Below the pieces are notes generated by a model, which saw nothing but the letters and a program-made list of their open reading frames with translations, did not search any database and was not told the origin of the DNA. The position numbers and the translations under genes were made by a program. 8,613 nucleotides of DNA from Microcaldota archaeon (GTDB taxonomy: Archaea; Micrarchaeota; Micrarchaeia; Anstonellales; Bilamarchaeaceae): assembly GCA_023247345.1 (NCBI GenBank), contig JAHFGR010000045.1, positions 1-8,613 on the forward strand, read 5' to 3'. This document shows positions 1 through 5,052 of the stretch, piece by piece; the stretch's first letter is position 1; each line of letters starts with the position of its first letter.

Positions 1-1116
1 ATGATAATCAAAGATGAATTATACGGCACAGTGGACTGCAGCGATTTAGAAGAAAAAATAATGGACAGCGAAGAATTCCAACGCCTGCATCGCATAAAAC
101 AAATGGCATTTACTTATCTTGTTTATCCTAATGCAATGCATACGCGCTTTGAACATTCGCTCGGCACAATGCATCTTGCCTCGATAATTGCAGGAAGATT
201 AGGTTTTGATGGTGAGCAGCTGGCGAAAATCCGCTTATTCGCTCTGCTGCATGATGTTGGTCATGTCTCATTTTCACACGAGAGTGAATATTTTCTTAAA
301 AATTATATCGGTGATCATGAAGAAATCGGGCGAAAAAAAATCTTAAACGGGGAGCTTTCAGATATAATAAAAGAAAATTTTTCTCCAAAAGAAATAATTG
401 GGGTAGAAGATAAAGTTGAAGGCAAAATTGTTACATCTGATCTAGGCGCAGATCGCATGGATTATCTTGTTCGCGACGCTCGCAATACGGGCGTTGCATA
501 TGGCATAGTGGATGTCGACAGGATTGTGCATACTATCTCGCTCGAAAAAGATGCGTTGGTTATTGCAGAAAGCAGTATAACTGCTGCAGAGAGCTTGCTC
601 ATTGCGAGATTTATGATGTTCTCGACTGTTTATTTGCATAAAACTGTTCGCATAGCAGCGGCAATGCTTCGTCGTGCAATAGCGCTATCAATTGAAACCA
701 AAACATTACAGGCAGAAGATTTTTTAGATGCAGGTGATGAAGAAATCCTCTTGCGCATGAAAGCAGGCGGAAATAAATATGCAGATGCGCTAATGCGAAG
801 AAATCTGTATAAAGAAGTGTGCTCTTTGGAACCAAACGATAAAATCGCAAAGAATATTAAAAAATTAGAATCCGAGCTTTCCGAGAAATTAAATTGCGAC
901 ATACTTATCGACTATCCGTCTAACTTTTTCAAGCCGGTTGATTTTAAAATTAAAACTAAAAATGGAATAAAACCCATAGTCGAGCTATCCGAATTGGTCA
1001 AATCATTGGAAACAAGCGAAAAGAAGAGAAAGCGCGTGCTAATTATATGTCCGGAAGAAAACAGGATAAAAACTGAAAAGAATTTAAAAGAGATAATTGC
1101 AGAGCTAGTACATTAA
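1..1116 (+). CDS. HD-superfamily phosphohydrolase (COG1078/SAMHD1-like)
   Basis: This 371-residue protein is an HD-domain phosphohydrolase of the dNTP triphosphohydrolase-like group. Seen: the N-terminal pattern EFQRLHRIKQ (25-34), then HTRFEHSLG (47-55), LLHDVGH (82-88) and GADRMDYLVRD (149-159). H52, H84, D85 and D151 fit the metal-binding H...HD...D set, and Y155/R158/D159 match the SAMHD1 region after its last metal ligand. In the family these enzymes remove triphosphate or phosphate from nucleotides in the cytosol; the substrate here cannot be read from sequence. The ATG is the first base of the window, but relatives usually begin with a similar short strand (IIKD.l.G), so the start is probably native; its promoter lies outside. 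The C-terminal third (from about 230) is lysine-rich and less conserved. It converges on the Sec61-beta gene, with 29 bp between the stop codons. Confidence 0.92.
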   Translation: MIIKDELYGTVDCSDLEEKIMDSEEFQRLHRIKQMAFTYLVYPNAMHTRFEHSLGTMHLASIIAGRLGFDGEQLAKIRLFALLHDVGHVSFSHESEYFLKNYIGDHEEIGRKKILNGELSDIIKENFSPKEIIGVEDKVEGKIVTSDLGADRMDYLVRDARNTGVAYGIVDVDRIVHTISLEKDALVIAESSITAAESLLIARFMMFSTVYLHKTVRIAAAMLRRAIALSIETKTLQAEDFLDAGDEEILLRMKAGGNKYADALMRRNLYKEVCSLEPNDKIAKNIKKLESELSEKLNCDILIDYPSNFFKPVDFKIKTKNGIKPIVELSELVKSLETSEKKRKRVLIICPEENRIKTEKNLKEIIAELVH

Positions 1117-1145
1117 ATCATTTTATTAATTTTACTTAAAAATTT

Positions 1146-1313
1146 TCATCTAATAAATACACTTGCTAATTTCACTAACCCTACCATAACTAGCGTGCCG
1201 ATAATAATAACGCGTGGGTCAACTTTTATTCCTTCTATTTCTACATCTGAGCCTATACCTATTATGCCTGCACTTGTCATCGGCATCCTTACGCTACCTG
1301 AGTTAGAAGACAT
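1146..1313 (-). CDS. Preprotein translocase subunit Sec61-beta (archaeal SecG)
   Basis: This 55-residue protein is the small non-essential subunit of the archaeal Sec translocon, a single-span membrane protein beside SecY and SecE. Seen: a short polar N-terminus, then MPMTSAGI (10-17), EGIKVDP (27-33) and one hydrophobic segment (about 34-54) ending in a lone arginine. The SAG motif, the GIK(I/V)DP motif just before the membrane span, and the size are the family signature. ATG is at 1311-1313 on the complement and the stop TGA at 1146-1148. The gene is short enough for length-filtered gene calls to miss. A TATA-like element at 1336-1344 is centred 27 bp upstream of the ATG, implying a leaderless mRNA. 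It is divergent from the PAC2 gene and convergent with the HD gene. Confidence 0.88.
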   Translation of the reverse strand: MSSNSGSVRMPMTSAGIIGIGSDVEIEGIKVDPRVIIIGTLVMVGLVKLASVFIR

Positions 1314-1335
1314 AATATAAATTTACTAGCATGCC

Positions 1336-1344
1336 TATAAAAAT
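1336..1344. promoter_or_regulatory. Shared TATA element for Sec61-beta and PAC2
   Basis: The 52-bp gap between the divergent start codons contains one clear TATA-like run, TATAAAAAT. Its centre (1340) is 26 bp from the PAC2 ATG (1366) and 27 bp from the Sec61-beta ATG (1313). This is the archaeal TATA-to-start distance for leaderless messages in both directions. No Shine-Dalgarno sequence is visible before either ATG. Bidirectional use is inference. Confidence 0.6.
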
Positions 1345-1365
1345 CTTTCTTTACCCAATTACTTC

Positions 1366-2106
1366 ATGACTGATTCTATCGAAATTCATAAATTATCTGA
1401 AATAAAAGGTAAAAATCCGACTGTAATCGTCGGTTTTCCGGGCACTGGTTTAGTGGGTAGCGTAGCAGCATCGCAGCTAATCGATGTTTTGGGTTTGGAT
1501 TTTGTCGGCTATATAACGAGCGCTACGTTCGCACCTCTTGCTGCGATTCATAATTATAAACCTTTACCGCCTGCGAGGATACACTATTCTTCTAAATATA
1601 ATCTTGTCGTAATCCTGTCCGAGATGTCGATTCCAATTAACTCTTCTATGGAACTAGCCCAAAAGCTCTTTGAGTTTTCCAAATCCTTAAACGCCGGTCT
1701 AATTATCTCGCTTGGCGGGATATCCTTGAAAGAAGAGGAAAATGCAGTTTATGTTGTTTCAAGCGATCAGAAAATTGTTAAAAATATCATTAATAAAAAA
1801 CTCGCAAAACCGATACGAGAAGGCGCAACAACTGGCGTAACTGGCATTTTGCTATCTCAAGGAGTTTTGGAAAGTTTTCCTGTTTTATCAATTTTAGCAG
1901 AAGCATCCCAGGATTATCTGGATCCGCATGCTGCCGGTAATGCATTAAAAGTCCTTTCGAACTTTTTAGGCCTTCAGATAAATACCGACAGTCTTGAAAA
2001 AGATGCCAAAGAACTCGCAGAAACAATACGTGAAGTAGCTATAAAATCCAAAACACCTAAGAAAACATCCGCAGTAAGTGGTGAAGGCGGAACGATGTAC
2101 GGTTAG
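1366..2106 (+). CDS. PAC2 family protein, proteasome assembly chaperone homologue
   Basis: This 246-residue protein belongs to the archaeal PAC2 family, related to eukaryotic Pba1/Pba2 chaperones that bind 20S proteasome precursors. Seen: the glycine-rich opening VIVGFPGTGLVG (20-31), a central LIISLGGI stretch, the GVTGILLSQG loop, and an acidic C-terminal helix (LEKDAKELAETIREV). Some archaeal members were once labelled ATP-grasp, without support here. The last three residues are M-Y-G, a hydrophobic-Tyr-X (HbYX) tail after a flexible Ser/Gly-rich segment; HbYX tails dock into pockets of the proteasome alpha ring. The likely role is therefore proteasome assembly or gating in the cytosol. 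The start is supported by TATAAAAAT 26 bp upstream. Family assignment is firm; proteasome binding is inferred. Confidence 0.88.
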   Translation: MTDSIEIHKLSEIKGKNPTVIVGFPGTGLVGSVAASQLIDVLGLDFVGYITSATFAPLAAIHNYKPLPPARIHYSSKYNLVVILSEMSIPINSSMELAQKLFEFSKSLNAGLIISLGGISLKEEENAVYVVSSDQKIVKNIINKKLAKPIREGATTGVTGILLSQGVLESFPVLSILAEASQDYLDPHAAGNALKVLSNFLGLQINTDSLEKDAKELAETIREVAIKSKTPKKTSAVSGEGGTMYG

Positions 2107-2137
2107 TTTGTCCCGGGTATTGGCCAATGAGCTTCTA

Positions 2138-2147
2138 TTTTTAAAAA
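2138..2147 (+). promoter_or_regulatory. Candidate TATA box for the hairpin/tRNA transcript
   Basis: TTTTTAAAAA lies about 26 bp before position 2169, just ahead of the first hairpin. No TATA-like run sits at the expected place (around 2336) for direct initiation at the tRNA 5' end, so transcription may start here. A second AT-rich candidate is TTATATATCTATAATA (2191-2206), inside the first hairpin. The upstream half of this segment could instead be the PAC2 terminator T-run. Confidence 0.3.
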
Positions 2148-2171
2148 CTTGGGTTCTAATTTTATTTCATT

Positions 2172-2216
2172 GCTGCTTTCTTTAGATCAATTATATATCT
2201 ATAATAAGAAAGCAGC
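2172..2216 (+). repeat. 45-nt hairpin element, copy 1
   Basis: GCTGCTTTCTT (2172-2182) pairs perfectly with AAGAAAGCAGC (2206-2216). An inner TAGAT/ATCTA helix (2183-2187/2197-2201) extends the fold. The element has the same total length and arm layout as copy 2 in the tRNA T-loop intron and is followed by the same CAAAGAA. The arms differ from copy 2 at two base pairs, both compensated. Confidence 0.6.
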
Positions 2217-2376
2217 GGCAAAGAAGTTGCTAATTCCTATGTTGTTCAGTACACATAGTTTTTATGAATGGGCGATTTTGATGAAACCTCCCAATTTTTC
2301 CATTGGAAAAATGGGCATCATGTCCGTATCGATGGACATGATTGTTACCTAAAAATTTCAAGCAGGGGTGGCAGAG

Positions 2377-2427
2377 ACACGTAACAAGTTTTGGGGTGCC
2401 TTTTCCAAAAGGCACGCGTGGCTGAAG
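2377..2427 (+). other. tRNA intron 1 (D-loop, position 15/16), 51 nt
   Basis: Removal joins GCAGAG to CGGTC, giving the standard archaeal tRNA-Leu D-loop. A relaxed BHB is visible: exon GCAG (2371-2374) faces intron CTGA (2422-2425) with three Watson-Crick pairs and one G-A. The flanking bulges AG|A and AG|C hold the cuts after their second base. Intron CACG (2378-2381) pairs with CGTG (2417-2420). An internal hairpin GTGCCTTTT/AAAAGGCAC (2396-2404/2407-2415) has nine pairs. The cut could shift by 1-2 nt. Confidence 0.7.
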
Positions 2428-2450
2428 CGGTCAAATGCGCGGGACTTAAG

Positions 2451-2512
2451 TTGTTACCTTTTTAGGAAAAAGGTAACTCCAAAAACTGCGAGTAAATGCA
2501 GTTCTTTAAGTG
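2451..2512 (+). other. tRNA intron 2 (anticodon loop, canonical 37/38), 62 nt
   Basis: The exon-side BHB is textbook. Anticodon stem CGGGA/TCCCG is followed by central helix CTTA (2445-2448) with TAAG (2507-2510), and three-base bulges AG|T (2449-2451) and TG|A (2511-2513) hold the cuts. The intron contains an 11-bp hairpin GTTACCTTTTT/AAAAAGGTAAC (2453-2463/2467-2477) with a 3-nt loop, and AACTGC/GCAGTT (2484-2489/2498-2503). Confidence 0.85.
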
Positions 2513-2543
2513 ATCCCGTGACTTAGTGTCTACACAAGTTCAA

Positions 2544-2681
2544 TTGAAGCTTTCTTTGTTTCTTTTGAAAATATATAATAAGAAAGCTTCTACAAAGAAA
2601 CATGAGTTTCTCGTGTTTTTTGGTTCAAGCCTTTTTTCATCTAAGGTAATACAGGATTATAAAAAAGGCTTGAACGAACAA
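2544..2681 (+). other. tRNA intron 3 (T-loop, position 58/59), 138 nt
   Basis: Removal joins TTCAA to AT, giving a normal seven-base T-loop on a five-pair T-stem. A relaxed BHB is present: exon GTTC (2538-2541) pairs with intron GAAC (2676-2679), with bulges AA|T and AA|A holding the cuts; two extra bases before the remaining stem make it non-canonical. The intron holds hairpin copy 2 (2546-2590), CATGAG/CTCGTG (2601-2606/2610-2615), and a perfect 15-bp stem GTTCAAGCCTTTTTT/AAAAAAGGCTTGAAC (2623-2637/2661-2675) with a 23-nt loop. It is long for an archaeal tRNA intron and encodes no protein. Confidence 0.75.
2546..2590 (+). repeat. 45-nt hairpin element, copy 2 (inside tRNA intron 3)
   Basis: GAAGCTTTCTT (2546-2556) pairs perfectly with AAGAAAGCTTC (2580-2590) across a 23-nt loop ending ATATATAAT. 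Copy 1 (2172-2216) has the same stem length, loop length and flanks (a TTCAATT-like lead, CAAAGAA after). Stem pairs two and three are A-T, A-T here and C-G, T-A in copy 1. Confidence 0.6.
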
Positions 2682-2701
2682 ATCTTGTCCCCTGCAAATT
2701 C

Positions 2702-2706
2702 TTTTT
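2702..2706 (+). terminator. T-run terminator of the tRNA gene
   Basis: TTTTT begins six bases after the discriminator base. Archaeal RNA polymerase commonly stops at such runs. No GC-rich stem is needed or seen. Confidence 0.45.
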
Positions 2707-2759
2707 AAATTTGAAGGATCATTTACTGAAAGTAAACTGAGCCTGCATTTTTGTAAAAA

Positions 2760-3410
2760 TTACCCAGATCCGATTACAAATCGATCTAAAATGGTCTCCA
2801 TTATATTATGGTATTTATCCAATTTACTTTTCTCTATTGCATAATGAAGTCTATATATCCATTCTCCATTTCTGAAGAAAACTGTTTTATAGAACATGTC
2901 TTCATTGCCATCATGAATCTTACCTTCCACTTCCATTACAAACGCGTCTCGGTTTTTATATCTGACGTTTTCCTTTTTCTCGATAATATCATATGGCTTT
3001 AGCAATTGTCTTTCTAATAATTCGAATCCCTCTGCAGTAGATTCATTTCCTTCCCATATCTCCACAACAAACTCCTCAGATATTTTATCATCGTTATCTT
3101 CAAGCGGTGCAAGAAATTCAAAAATCCCATTATTACTATCATCTACCCCCCAATCTTTAGGGTAATAAATAAAAAATAACGGCGAGGAATAGTAAGTATA
3201 TACAATTTCTTTAGGTTTAATTGGAACTGTACTAGAGCTATCATTAATTTTTTGGTTTATGACAGAACTATCATTGGGTGGAACTACATAAGTACTACTA
3301 GCTTTTGGTGGCTCTACAGAAACATTACTTCCAGTTTTTTTCTGTTCTCCGCCAGTACACCCAAAAAATAAAATTATCGATACTAGTGCCAAAACCAACA
3401 TATTTTTCAT
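2760..3410 (-). CDS. Secreted lipoprotein with PsbP-like pattern
   Basis: This 216-residue protein has a short charged N-terminus, a hydrophobic core (5-16) and a lipobox FFGC with Cys18, followed by a low-complexity Ser/Pro/Asn tether (about 19-68). It is therefore probably exported and held in the membrane by lipid on Cys18. The globular part (73-216) has the layout of PsbP/Mog1-like domains: YSSPLFFIYYPKDW near the start, a central strand FVVEIWE (114-120), RNGEWIYRLHY (180-190), and the closing helix YHNIMETILDRF. In archaea such domains are common in surface lipoproteins of unknown role; no catalytic residues are evident. Start ATG at 3408-3410 is supported by a TATA-like TTTAAAAAA 25 bp upstream and no leader. 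It sits 49 bp downstream of the M24 peptidase but has its own promoter. Fold assignment is by pattern only. Confidence 0.8.
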   Translation of the reverse strand: MKNMLVLALVSIILFFGCTGGEQKKTGSNVSVEPPKASSTYVVPPNDSSVINQKINDSSSTVPIKPKEIVYTYYSSPLFFIYYPKDWGVDDSNNGIFEFLAPLEDNDDKISEEFVVEIWEGNESTAEGFELLERQLLKPYDIIEKKENVRYKNRDAFVMEVEGKIHDGNEDMFYKTVFFRNGEWIYRLHYAIEKSKLDKYHNIMETILDRFVIGSG

Positions 3411-3430
3411 ATGAAAGTTTCATGAACAAG

Positions 3431-3439
3431 TTTTTTAAA
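3431..3439 (-). promoter_or_regulatory. TATA box of the lipoprotein gene
   Basis: On the complement this reads TTTAAAAAA, centred 25 bp upstream of the ATG at 3410, the spacing for a leaderless archaeal message. Between it and the start lies an imperfect palindrome around TTCATGAAAC/TTTCATATGAA, which could be an operator but is AT-rich and weak. Confidence 0.5.
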
Positions 3440-3459
3440 TCTAACAATAAAAAATCACA

Positions 3460-4419
3460 CTATAAAATCCTCGCTATTTTTCCATCGAAATAAATAGTTT
3501 CCTCATAACGCAGTCCATAATCCTTAAAATAAATCGCTGGCTCAATTGCCAACGCACTTCTTGCAATCCTATCCTTTGATTTTTTACCAAGCTTCGGGGA
3601 TTCATGAACCTCCAATCCAATTCCATGTCCAATAGCATGGATTAATTTTGGCAACCTATACTCCTTAATTAGTTTCTCGCTACAAAATGCAACATCCTTT
3701 CCAGTTTTAAAGTTTTTTAAATTCGCGACTATTTTTTTTGTTATCTCGATGAGTGAATTGTAATTTTCTTCTCGCTTTTTGTTTTCAATCGAGTTATTCA
3801 GGAAAAAACATCTTGTCAAATCAGCGCAATAGTGCTCATATTTAACAGCATAATCAATAAGCAAACTATCGCCAAGTTTAACGTCACCACTTCGATAATG
3901 CGGGAAACTGCTATTTCTGTCGGTCGCAACTATCGGTTCAAAAGCAGGTTCGCATCCCATCTCAAGCGTCTCAATAAGCAAGACTTTTTTTACATCATTT
4001 TCTGTCCGCATTTTTGCAAAATCAACAGAATCAAGTATCTTCTTTGTTATTTTCGCAGCTTTCTCGATTTTTACAACTTCCTCCTCCTTTTTGATAGCGC
4101 GTATTGCATTAAGTTCCGCGCTAATATCTTTAGGTTTGCAAAATTCTCCCAATTTTTCAAAAAGGCGCATGCTTGTTGCTGACCCGTCAATAAATATTTT
4201 TCTTCCTTTTAATTCTTTTTTAAGCGTCTCGATTGCTTCATAGACAATAACTTTGCCATCAAATTGCTCGCGGGCGAGCGCTTCGTTAAGCTTAGGTACG
4301 AGCAGGGTTTTGCTAGTTTCTTCTATTAGCAAGAAGGCATGATCAATGTCACATTTCGAAAAATAATAAAAATTAGCGTTAAATTGTTCGCCCCGATATA
4401 ATAGAATAGGAAAATGCAT
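3460..4419 (-). CDS. M24 family metallopeptidase (Xaa-Pro dipeptidase/aminopeptidase type)
   Basis: This 319-residue cytosolic enzyme carries the pita-bread metallopeptidase fold. Seen: a creatinase-like N-terminal domain (about 1-108), the linker IRAIKKEEEVVKIEKAA (106-122), and the catalytic domain. The five expected metal ligands are present: D189 (IDYAV), D200 (ADLTR), H265 (GHGIGLEVHE), E293 (AIEPAIY) and E306 (LRYEETI). H174 (FPHY) and H272 match conserved substrate-site histidines. In the family this two-metal site cleaves peptides ending Xaa-Pro, or removes N-terminal residues before proline; which of these applies cannot be decided. It is shorter than typical PepQ/PepP (about 350-360) because the N-domain is compact. 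ATG at 4417-4419 is supported by a TATA-like CTATTTATT about 26 bp upstream. Confidence 0.93.
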   Translation of the reverse strand: MHFPILLYRGEQFNANFYYFSKCDIDHAFLLIEETSKTLLVPKLNEALAREQFDGKVIVYEAIETLKKELKGRKIFIDGSATSMRLFEKLGEFCKPKDISAELNAIRAIKKEEEVVKIEKAAKITKKILDSVDFAKMRTENDVKKVLLIETLEMGCEPAFEPIVATDRNSSFPHYRSGDVKLGDSLLIDYAVKYEHYCADLTRCFFLNNSIENKKREENYNSLIEITKKIVANLKNFKTGKDVAFCSEKLIKEYRLPKLIHAIGHGIGLEVHESPKLGKKSKDRIARSALAIEPAIYFKDYGLRYEETIYFDGKIARIL

Positions 4420-4440
4420 ATACTAAATAAAGAAAGAAGA

Positions 4441-4449
4441 AATAAATAG
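4441..4449 (-). promoter_or_regulatory. TATA box of the M24 peptidase gene
   Basis: On the complement this reads CTATTTATT, centred about 26 bp before the ATG at 4419. No Shine-Dalgarno motif follows, so the message is probably leaderless. Confidence 0.5.
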
Positions 4450-4463
4450 ATTGGCCTTGGGCC

Positions 4464-4484
4464 CCGTGAGCAATGGGCTCACGG
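4464..4484 (-). terminator. Hairpin at the 3' end of the membrane protein gene
   Basis: CCGTGAGC (4464-4471) pairs perfectly with GCTCACGG (4477-4484) around a 5-nt loop. It starts five bases after the stop of the 4489-5052 gene and is followed, in that gene's direction, by a T-rich tract (CTATTTATTTCTTC). It is the most GC-rich stem in an AT-rich window. Termination or 3'-end protection is inferred. Confidence 0.45.
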
Positions 4485-4488
4485 CTGA

Positions 4489-5052
4489 TCATTCATTAAC
4501 CTGGTGTACTCTATTTATGGCCCCGAAGGCTCCATAAACATATCCAAAAATAGATACAAGTAGGGAATTAAATATAAGATACGGGGAGATTGCTTGAAGG
4601 TATTCAAAGTTCGAATATTTTAAATTCAATAATGCCATTGTTAATGGTATAAGTGATCCAAAAACAATACCATATTTTAGCCCTTCTTTACTTATATGCG
4701 CTTGCCGGGCATCTAGTTGGTCCTTGAAGAATAATTGTTCTAGCTTAAATTTATCTATTATAAAGCCATTTACTGTTATTGGGGTTACTTGATCTACTGA
4801 TCTATTCATCATAAGATCGGTTTTAGCACTAGCATATCTTGCGTAAACAATCGGATGCACGAAGGCTAATCTCACCCTTCCAACGCCATCAAGATATTTA
4901 TCTTTGAATCTTTCAAATGCAGCAAGAGCACGTGATGTTTTATGTTTATCATTAACCGCGTCAATCGCTTCTTTAAACATAAGGCGCCTTTCACTTACTA
5001 ATACTGCCAATACATCACCCCAATTGCTCGCTGCCCATGGCTCATTGCTCAA
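4489..5052 (-). CDS. Hypothetical two-helix membrane protein
   Basis: I do not recognise this 187-residue protein. The first 120 residues are soluble, mixed-charge and helical (for example RALAAFERFKDKYLDG 41-56 and FKLEQLFFKDQLDARQ 102-117). Two hydrophobic segments follow, about 126-144 and 154-177, with a short tail RVHQVNE, consistent with a hairpin in the membrane. The start appears to be TTG (5050-5052): an in-frame TAA lies two codons upstream and the next in-frame ATG is residue 25. The gene overlaps the end of the large secreted-protein gene by 11 bp, and the upstream stop TGA (5042-5044) falls within its first codons. Translational coupling is therefore likely, and a linked role at the cell surface, such as anchoring or export of that protein, is plausible but unproven. 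A GC-rich hairpin follows the stop. Confidence 0.7.
   Translation of the reverse strand: MSNEPWAASNWGDVLAVLVSERRLMFKEAIDAVNDKHKTSRALAAFERFKDKYLDGVGRVRLAFVHPIVYARYASAKTDLMMNRSVDQVTPITVNGFIIDKFKLEQLFFKDQLDARQAHISKEGLKYGIVFGSLIPLTMALLNLKYSNFEYLQAISPYLIFNSLLVSIFGYVYGAFGAINRVHQVNE

Larger units (their letters stand above)
2107..2361. other. Gene-free stretch with a run of hairpins upstream of the tRNA
   Basis: No convincing protein gene is seen here. After the PAC2 stop come a 10-bp palindrome ATTGGCCAAT (2119-2128) and a T-run. Then come four hairpins in series: 2172-2216; CTATGT/ACATAG (2237-2242/2253-2258); CCC+ATTTTTCC/GGAAAAAT+GGG (2290-2315, one bulged A, 3-nt loop); and ATCATGTCC/GGACATGAT (2317-2325/2334-2342). 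This density suggests a structured RNA leader or separate small RNA, but I recognise no RNA family. Confidence 0.45.
2362..2696 (+). tRNA. tRNA-Leu (anticodon UAA) with three introns
   Basis: Removing three introns leaves an 84-nt class II tRNA. Acceptor GCAGGGG (2362-2368) pairs perfectly with CCCCTGC (2689-2695), followed by discriminator A2696. T8-G9 are followed by a D-arm of GCA (2371-2373) pairing with TGC (2436-2438) and loop G-A-G/C-G-G-T-C-A-A-A. Anticodon stem CGGGA (2440-2444) pairs with TCCCG (2514-2518), with loop CTTAAG plus A2513 and anticodon TAA at 2447-2449. The long variable arm GAC...GTC (2520-2530) is typical of tRNA-Leu. T-stem ACAAG (2534-2538) pairs with CTTGT (2684-2688), with loop TTCAA plus AT. 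G15 and C48 can form the Levitt pair. CCA is not encoded. All arms pair without mismatch, which chance would not give. Exact D- and T-loop splice points are inferred from relaxed BHB folds. A T-run follows at 2702. Confidence 0.88.

Noticed and set aside
2149..2312. A possible circularly permuted tRNA: TTGGG...CCCAA as T-stem and ATTTTTCC/GGAAAAAT as acceptor
   Set aside because: The T-loop would be TTCTAAT without a purine at 57, no anticodon arm or D-loop GG follows, and the acceptor match is simply the two arms of one hairpin.
2275..2345. A box C/D guide RNA suggested by TTTTGATGA at 2276-2284
   Set aside because: No D box CUGA or paired C'/D' boxes at suitable spacing.
2413..2520. A tRNA-Leu starting at GCACGCG (2413-2419) rather than at 2362
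   Set aside because: No matching CGCGTGC 3' acceptor strand exists downstream, whereas GCAGGGG (2362) has a perfect CCCCTGC partner at 2689.
2149..2708. Short frames of 60-67 codons at 2149-2352 and 2526-2708
   Set aside because: They lie on hairpins and on tRNA exons and introns, and show no protein-like composition.
4467..5049. Short inverted similarity (TGAGCAATG.GC) flanking the membrane protein gene, as if at ends of a mobile unit
   Set aside because: Only 12 bases with one mismatch, one copy is part of a terminator-like hairpin, and no target duplication or transposase is seen.
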